DNA of 10,619 nt from an uncultured Phycisphaerales bacterium (lineage in GTDB: Bacteria; Planctomycetota; Phycisphaerae; UBA1845; CAIVHJ01), in NCBI GenBank assembly GCA_903905665.1, contig CAIVHJ010000257.1:1-10619 (forward strand). Direction: 5' to 3'. Shown one piece after another: positions 6,640-10,619 of this stretch; position 1 is the stretch's first letter; each line of letters starts with the position of its first letter. The notes under the pieces are model-generated. The model was not told the DNA's origin, did no database searches, and was given only the letters and a program-made list of their open reading frames with translations. A program made the translations under genes and the position numbers.

Positions 6640-7767
6640 ATGATCGATATACCCAAACGCATTCTCTACGTCATCACCGATTTGCAGATCGGCGGGGTGC
6701 CGCTGCATCTGTTCCGGCTCGCCACCGAAGCCCGACGACGCGGATTCGTCGTTCAGGCGGTTTCACTCGCACCACCGGGGCCGGTCAGCGCCATGCTGCA
6801 GGATGCCGGTATCGAAACAACCAGTTGCTTAGATAAAAACATTTTCGATATCGGCGCATTGTTCCGACTTCGTAAATGCATCGCCGGCTTTAAACCCGAC
6901 CTGATCCATTCTTTTCTGTTCCACGCCAATTTCCTGTGTCGGCTGGCCGCACCGATGGCGGGTGTCCATCCCCGACAATTGATTTGCGAAATCCAAACTG
7001 TCGAGATCGAACGCCCATGGCACCTGTGGTTGGACCGATGGACGCATCGCTTGTGTCGGATCGAAATCGGAAACTCACCTTCCGTGATTCATCATCTCCG
7101 AATCGCCGCGAAAATCCCCCCCCACAAACTTCATCTCATCCCCGGCGGAATTGATACTCAGCGGTTTTCCGACGCCGTTCCCATCCCACGATCCCAACTC
7201 GGAATTCCCGATGACGTCCCTCTGCTCATCTGGACCGGAAGATTGGATCCCGTCAAGGGTTTGGATGATCTGTTGCAGGCAGTCGCCGACCCGCAACTAT
7301 CACCGCACATCCACCTTCTGCTGGTGGGTGATGGGGCCATCAAAAACCACCTCGAGCGACAAATCACTACATTGAAACTTGAACGGCGGGTTCATTTACC
7401 TGGTGTTCGCAAGGATATTCCTGAATTGCTCAAGGCTGTGGACGTTTTTGTTTTTCCGTCGTTCACGGAAGGGCTTCCAAATGCTGTGCTGGAAGCCATG
7501 GCAGCGGCGCTACCGATTGTCGCCACGGACGTGCCGGGGAATCACGATTTGCTCCAAAACGAACAAACCGCTTTACTCGTTCCACCCCACGACCCTGCGG
7601 CACTCGCTCACGCTATTCACCGCATCATTTCCGATCCCTCGATAGGGAAAAAACTTAGCCTTCCTGCTCAACAATATGCACAACAACATTATGATATTAA
7701 TATCATGTACGACAAGTACTTTGACTTATATATTAACTGCGCTCTCCAAATTGCGCAAACTTCCTGA
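6640..7767 (+). CDS. Glycosyltransferase family 4 (GT-B fold)
   Basis: Predicted to move a sugar from an activated donor to a growing polysaccharide or other acceptor with retention of configuration, probably at the cytoplasmic face of the membrane. The 375-residue product has the family's usual length. The N-terminal Rossmann domain starts KRILYVITDLQIGGVPLHL with the GG loop at 18-19 and acceptor-side features such as PDLIHSFLFHAN at 86-97. The linker PGGIDTQRF is at 168-176. The donor-binding domain has IWTGRLDPVKGLDDL (R201 and K206), LLLVGDG at 226-232 and the E-X7-E motif with E277 and E285 in FTEGLPNAVLEAM. AAAGG lies 9 nt before the ATG. It is transcribed alone and divergently from the prepilin-like gene; no other glycan genes are in the window, so donor and acceptor cannot be named. 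The last 100 bases become AT-rich, and residues after about 345 are less conserved in character. Confidence 0.93.
   Translation: MIDIPKRILYVITDLQIGGVPLHLFRLATEARRRGFVVQAVSLAPPGPVSAMLQDAGIETTSCLDKNIFDIGALFRLRKCIAGFKPDLIHSFLFHANFLCRLAAPMAGVHPRQLICEIQTVEIERPWHLWLDRWTHRLCRIEIGNSPSVIHHLRIAAKIPPHKLHLIPGGIDTQRFSDAVPIPRSQLGIPDDVPLLIWTGRLDPVKGLDDLLQAVADPQLSPHIHLLLVGDGAIKNHLERQITTLKLERRVHLPGVRKDIPELLKAVDVFVFPSFTEGLPNAVLEAMAAALPIVATDVPGNHDLLQNEQTALLVPPHDPAALAHAIHRIISDPSIGKKLSLPAQQYAQQHYDINIMYDKYFDLYINCALQIAQTS
7691..7706. repeat. 16-bp perfect AT-rich palindrome inside the glycosyltransferase 3' end
   Basis: ATGATATTAATATCAT is its own reverse complement. It encodes part of YDINIMY near the end of the glycosyltransferase. 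Such palindromes can be operator-like, but in an AT-rich coding end it may be chance. Confidence 0.35.
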
Positions 7768-8526
7768 CAACGAAATTATTCAGTCATACTCGACTCGAAT
7801 TGTGCGTTTTGAATACACAAAACCGCAGTGCACCACTGTTAAGAAAATAAAGAAAATACAAAATCAAGTGAATGCTGAAAATCAAATCTCATCCGAAATG
7901 CTTTATTAATACCACTACCTATTGAGAATTATAGGACTTTGCTCACTACATCTTCGCATGTTCTTTTGATGCAAAATTCCACTGTGCATCTAAGCAGGCG
8001 AACGTTCAATAACCATAATTTCCCATCTTGCCAATCGTCAAACCCATGCTATATTTGCAATCGAGAGAAGAAGTTTTGCATCAAGGGCAATAGAGGGCAA
8101 TTCGTCATTGGTGCAATCAAGCAAATCCAGTTCGAATGCCGAGTGAGTGCGATCGAGTCCAATCGAAAAAAGTGTTGAGAAGCGAATGTTCATTTCACCG
8201 GGCATGTGCAGTTCGACGGTTGTGACGTGTGACGACAACAAGTGAATAAGAGGGCCTTGGCCGATGTCCTGCAATCCGGTGCTGTGTAAAAACCGGATCA
8301 GGCCGCGCTGGTGATGCCTCCTAATGTGCTGACAGGGAAGTCGGCACTTCATTCCTTCAGTGACCGCGCTAAGGCTGGACGTAACGGATGCGAGAAGAGG
8401 GACCAGGCTTCTTGTATCACGAACGGCCTGCATCGATGAAGAACGGATTCTTCATCGATGCTCATTATTTCTCTGTTTCGATCCCGCCAACTCCTGTGAA
8501 CTGCCCAACTCGCGAGGGCAACCACC
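7768..8526. other. Gene-poor, AT-rich intergenic region
   Basis: About 760 bp without a convincing gene. The first 300 bases are clearly AT-richer than the surrounding DNA. Open frames at 7939-8178 (plus, 79 codons) and 8038-8433 (minus, 131 codons) overlap each other, have no motif I recognise, no clear ribosome site and no marked codon bias; the longer one could be a decayed or unrecognised gene but I would not annotate it as coding. The only firm structure is the hairpin at 8430-8461. Confidence 0.5.
8430..8461. repeat. Perfect 14-bp inverted repeat with CGGA loop (strong hairpin)
   Basis: GCATCGATGAAGAA (8430-8443) and TTCTTCATCGATGC (8448-8461) are exact reverse complements around CGGA. 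The plus-strand side continues TCATTATTTCTCTG, pyrimidine-rich but not a clean T-run. It ends 65 nt before the ATG of the 98-residue gene, so it could be a 5' leader structure or operator there, a weak terminator for transcription arriving from the left, or an end of transcripts from the right. Only 6 of 14 pairs are G-C, which is weak for an intrinsic terminator. Confidence 0.8.
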
Positions 8527-8823
8527 ATGGCCACACCGTGGAGAGACCGACCATTTCTCAGCTGGGCCCGCGAAAAGGGCTATCCCTACTATTACACCAA
8601 CGAATCAGGACTCCCCGATGGATGCCTTAAATTGCATCTGGGCGTCCTGACCGCCTACGTCCACAACGGGAAACTCGTGCGACTCGCCGCCAACGGCGAG
8701 GGCCGTCTGATCGACCAGATGATGTACGAGTTTTCGCAACTCTTCGCTCTGTGCGGAAAGCACAACGCCTATCTCGATCAGGCCATGTGCCATATCCGCC
8801 AAACCAGATCCGCCTGCTCTTGA
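8527..8823 (+). CDS. Hypothetical protein, 98 residues
   Basis: I do not recognise this family. The product is small, soluble-looking and mixed in charge, with no signal peptide or membrane segment. It begins MATPWRDRPFLSWAREKGYPYYYT, has an aromatic YPYYY patch at 19-23, a probable strand-rich middle (LHLGVLTAYVHNGKLVRLA, 36-54) and a helical end (RLIDQMMYEFSQLFALC). Cysteines are at 33, 76, 88 and 97 by my count, without a zinc-finger spacing. Support for coding: GAGGG 8 nt before the ATG, GC-rich codon use in contrast to the AT-rich DNA before it, and a plausible amino-acid composition. It meets the minus-strand surface protein gene tail-to-tail with only 4 nt between stops. A perfect hairpin lies 65 nt upstream. 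No function is proposed. Confidence 0.65.
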   Translation: MATPWRDRPFLSWAREKGYPYYYTNESGLPDGCLKLHLGVLTAYVHNGKLVRLAANGEGRLIDQMMYEFSQLFALCGKHNAYLDQAMCHIRQTRSACS

Positions 8824-8827
8824 TTGA

Positions 8828-10619
8828 TTACGGGCAGCGTTCGAGGAGACTGGTTCCGACTCCGACGATCAAGATTTTATTCCGGTCGGTATCGCCGGCC
8901 AAACCCAAACCCGTCACCGTGCCGGAATGCAAGGTATTGACGACCGCCCGATAGGAAAGATCGATCACGTTGACGTCTCCGGTGCTTAAAACGGCATAAC
9001 CTTGACCCAGTGTTGGATTCACGTCGATCCCCATGCTCGCCACAGTGCCGGACAGCGAAACGCTCGAATCCACCGTCCCCGCCGAATTGCTCGTCAAATT
9101 TACGGACTGCGCCCGCCCCAACGCCCCATTGTTCCATCCTACGACGACGCGGGAATGCGTCGAATCCGCCACGATCGCTCGACCGGTTCCACTGAGTGCA
9201 ATCTGCGGCAAGGTGGTTTGCCCCCCTCCCGCGGGATTATCCGGCGCAAAGGTAATATTCGCCAACGGTACCAGCGTGATTTTGTTGGAAACAAGGTTCG
9301 CCACGACCGCCACCGACAAACTTCCCGTCTCCACCACCGCCACGTCGATCGGTACCAGGAACGAATTCGTGTAATGAATATTCTGAACGGCTCCCGTCAC
9401 GGTTCCGCTCACCGGATTGACTTTCATCAACCCGCTGCTCGTTCCCGTCACCGCCACGAGCACGTCGCCCGTCGAGGGTACAACCGCCATACCCCGAGCG
9501 CTCTGAACTCCGGCCGTCAGCGAAATGTTGTTTCCCAGACTCGGCGCGTCCAGATCGAAGACCTGAACCGAACATACCGTTCCATCGGACGAACGCGTAC
9601 ATGCAAAACCCCGATTGCGAACCGAATCGAGTTCAAGTCCCGTGACCGAAGACGGCAGAGTCAGAACCGTCGGGCGCAAAGTTCCGCTGCTGAGGTCCAG
9701 GAAATGCAACTGGGTTCCGTTCACCACCACCGCTTGACCGGCGGAACCATATCCCGCGTCGTAAGCGACAAACTCCGCCTGGGTGATCCCCAGAGGGTAT
9801 TCGGATTCCGAACATGCTCCGCCGTTGTCGAAAACCACGACGCGCACTGTGTCGGAAACGTGCTGGGTGGTTTCCGTATCCGTCACCGTGAAGATGTAGT
9901 TGAACTCACCGGTTTGTGTCGTCGGAACGTTGTTGAATGTGGCGGCTGCAGGTCCTCCGGGACTCCAAGAGTAACTGTAGTTGCCCGATCCTCCCAAAGC
10001 CAGTCCCGTCAGCGACAAAACGCTGTCTCTTACCACCGTGTGGTCTTCTCCGCCATCGGTGACCAACGGAGCGTAATTCACCACTCGAATGGATGTGGAT
10101 CCAGTCACCCCAGGAGCCCCCGCCTGATCTTGAACATTGATCGATACGGCAAACGTTCCCATCGTCGTCGGCATGAACGTGGCGGTGGAAGTCGTGATTT
10201 CGGTCAGTCCTTCGTCGGCTTCCTGAAGATAGGTCACGGGCGTCCATGAATACGTGTACGGGGGAGTTCCACCGCATACCACCGGATTCAGATAAAGAGA
10301 CCCTTGCTGAAGTGACATCGTGAAGTCGGAATCCAGCGTCACAGTAAGGTCCGTTATGCCCTCGCACGGGTCCGGGCTACTGTTATCGTTGGCATTCACA
10401 TTGGTGTTCGCATTGCCATTCGCATTGCCGTTCCCGTTCCCATTCCCATTCCCGTTCTCGTTCTCATTCCCGTTTACGTTCGTGTTCGCATTGTCGTTCG
10501 CATTGGCATTGGAGTTGATATTGGAATTTGTATTGGTATTCGTATTTACGTTCAAATTCGTGTTCACGTTCGCATTCACGTTTGGACTGGGTTTCTCAAA
10601 AACGTGAAGCGTAATCTTA
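8828..10619 (-). CDS. Surface protein with Asn-X dipeptide linker, two PKD/Ig-like domains and a beta-propeller; N-terminus outside window
   Basis: The frame is open through the right edge; upstream of the GTG at 10579 it still reads KITLHVFEKPSPN, so the GTG is probably not the start and the N-terminus is missing. Numbering from that GTG, 583 residues remain. Residues 1-66 are an alternating Asn-X tract. PCEG then opens a first PKD/Ig-like domain (about 75-168, with GGTPPYTYSWTP, typical of PKD/SprB-like repeats). A second follows at about 170-251 (GGSGNYSYSWSPGG, FTVTDTETTQ). The rest, about 267-583, has repeated strand motifs (VQVFDLDAP, GMAVVPSTGDVLVAV, VNVIDLSYRAVV) like a YVTN/lactonase-type or SMP-like propeller. 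The end is LLERCP. Such proteins are extracellular or outer-membrane attached; a lipoprotein or secretion signal would be in the missing part. Binding or adhesion is inference; no catalytic site is visible. The stop lies 4 nt from the convergent small gene. Confidence 0.85.
   Translation of the reverse strand, partial: KITLHVFEKPSPNVNANVNTNLNVNTNTNTNSNINSNANANDNANTNVNGNENENGNGNGNGNGNANGNANTNVNANDNSSPDPCEGITDLTVTLDSDFTMSLQQGSLYLNPVVCGGTPPYTYSWTPVTYLQEADEGLTEITTSTATFMPTTMGTFAVSINVQDQAGAPGVTGSTSIRVVNYAPLVTDGGEDHTVVRDSVLSLTGLALGGSGNYSYSWSPGGPAAATFNNVPTTQTGEFNYIFTVTDTETTQHVSDTVRVVVFDNGGACSESEYPLGITQAEFVAYDAGYGSAGQAVVVNGTQLHFLDLSSGTLRPTVLTLPSSVTGLELDSVRNRGFACTRSSDGTVCSVQVFDLDAPSLGNNISLTAGVQSARGMAVVPSTGDVLVAVTGTSSGLMKVNPVSGTVTGAVQNIHYTNSFLVPIDVAVVETGSLSVAVVANLVSNKITLVPLANITFAPDNPAGGGQTTLPQIALSGTGRAIVADSTHSRVVVGWNNGALGRAQSVNLTSNSAGTVDSSVSLSGTVASMGIDVNPTLGQGYAVLSTGDVNVIDLSYRAVVNTLHSGTVTGLGLAGDTDRNKILIVGVGTSLLERCP
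10382..10582 (-). repeat. Hexanucleotide-period tract coding Asn-X dipeptides
   Basis: On the minus strand every second codon is AAC or AAT for 67 codons in a row, 34 asparagines in all. The alternating residue is a small or polar one (Val, Ala, Thr, Gly, Glu, Asp, Ser, few Leu or Ile). Gly and Glu cluster in the middle (NENENGNGNGNGNG). Codons vary freely at the third base, so the protein pattern is more regular than the DNA pattern. The tract joins an unseen upstream domain to the PKD-like domains. Confidence 0.9.

Noticed and set aside
8038..8433. Minus-strand 131-codon frame in the gene-poor spacer
   Set aside because: No motif, no clear ribosome site, overlaps another open frame and shows no clear codon bias. 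A decayed gene is possible but not supported.
8430..8461. Matching peptides IDEERILHRC and IDEESVLHRC on opposite strands
   Set aside because: A trivial result of reading a perfect palindrome on both strands in compatible frames; not evidence of coding.
9002..10249. Plus-strand 415-codon frame opposite the PKD/propeller gene
   Set aside because: Arg/His-rich composition typical of an antisense shadow in GC-rich DNA; the minus strand has clear PKD domains.
10320..10607. Plus-strand 95-codon frame with a Phe/Pro/Leu-rich, membrane-like product
   Set aside because: It is the antisense of the Asn-X tract; the hydrophobic pattern comes from complementing AAC/AAT codons.

Overview
The window looks like chromosomal DNA of a Planctomycetota-type bacterium. 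This is an inference from gene style, not from a marker gene: a secreted TPR/PQQ-propeller protein, a prepilin-like protein with an H-X9-D motif near its end, a PKD/propeller surface protein with a long Asn-X dipeptide tract, and intergenic DNA packed with small hairpin repeats. Most coding DNA is GC-rich; the stretch from about 7680 to 8080 is visibly AT-richer.

Left part (1-4640, minus strand): a compact three-gene unit transcribed leftwards from a candidate promoter at 4610-4638. Order of transcription is a group I (NifS/IscS-type) cysteine desulfurase, S-methyl-5'-thioadenosine phosphorylase (mtnP), then a large exported protein with helical/TPR-like and PQQ-like propeller repeats. The last gene starts 12 nt after the mtnP stop and runs off the left edge. 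The first two both act in sulfur metabolism (cysteine sulfur mobilisation and methionine salvage); the link to the third is positional only.

Middle part (4641-5412): a gene-free block of about 770 bases made almost entirely of short repeats: nested GC-rich palindromes, a family of small hairpins with CAACCC or TCATCC arms, a pair of CGACATGATTA-headed elements, and a diverged pair of ~70-bp direct repeats (4769-4838 and 5338-5409) that bracket the rest. Then comes a minus-strand prepilin-like protein gene (5413-6285) with its own candidate promoter, and, divergently, a plus-strand GT4 glycosyltransferase (6640-7767).

Right part: a gene-poor stretch (7768-8526) ends in a perfect 14-bp stem hairpin (8430-8461). 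A 98-residue plus-strand protein of unknown function (8527-8823) follows and meets tail-to-tail, with 4 nt between, a large minus-strand surface protein (8828 to the right edge). The reading frame of that protein stays open through the window end, so its true start lies outside. Its Asn-X tract is therefore an internal linker rather than an N-terminal tail.

I find no rRNA, tRNA, CRISPR-Cas, phage, integrase or recognisable defence genes. I do not see a clearly new multi-gene system. The points most worth a second look are the repeat block, the Asn-X tract, the perfect hairpin and the orphan small protein.
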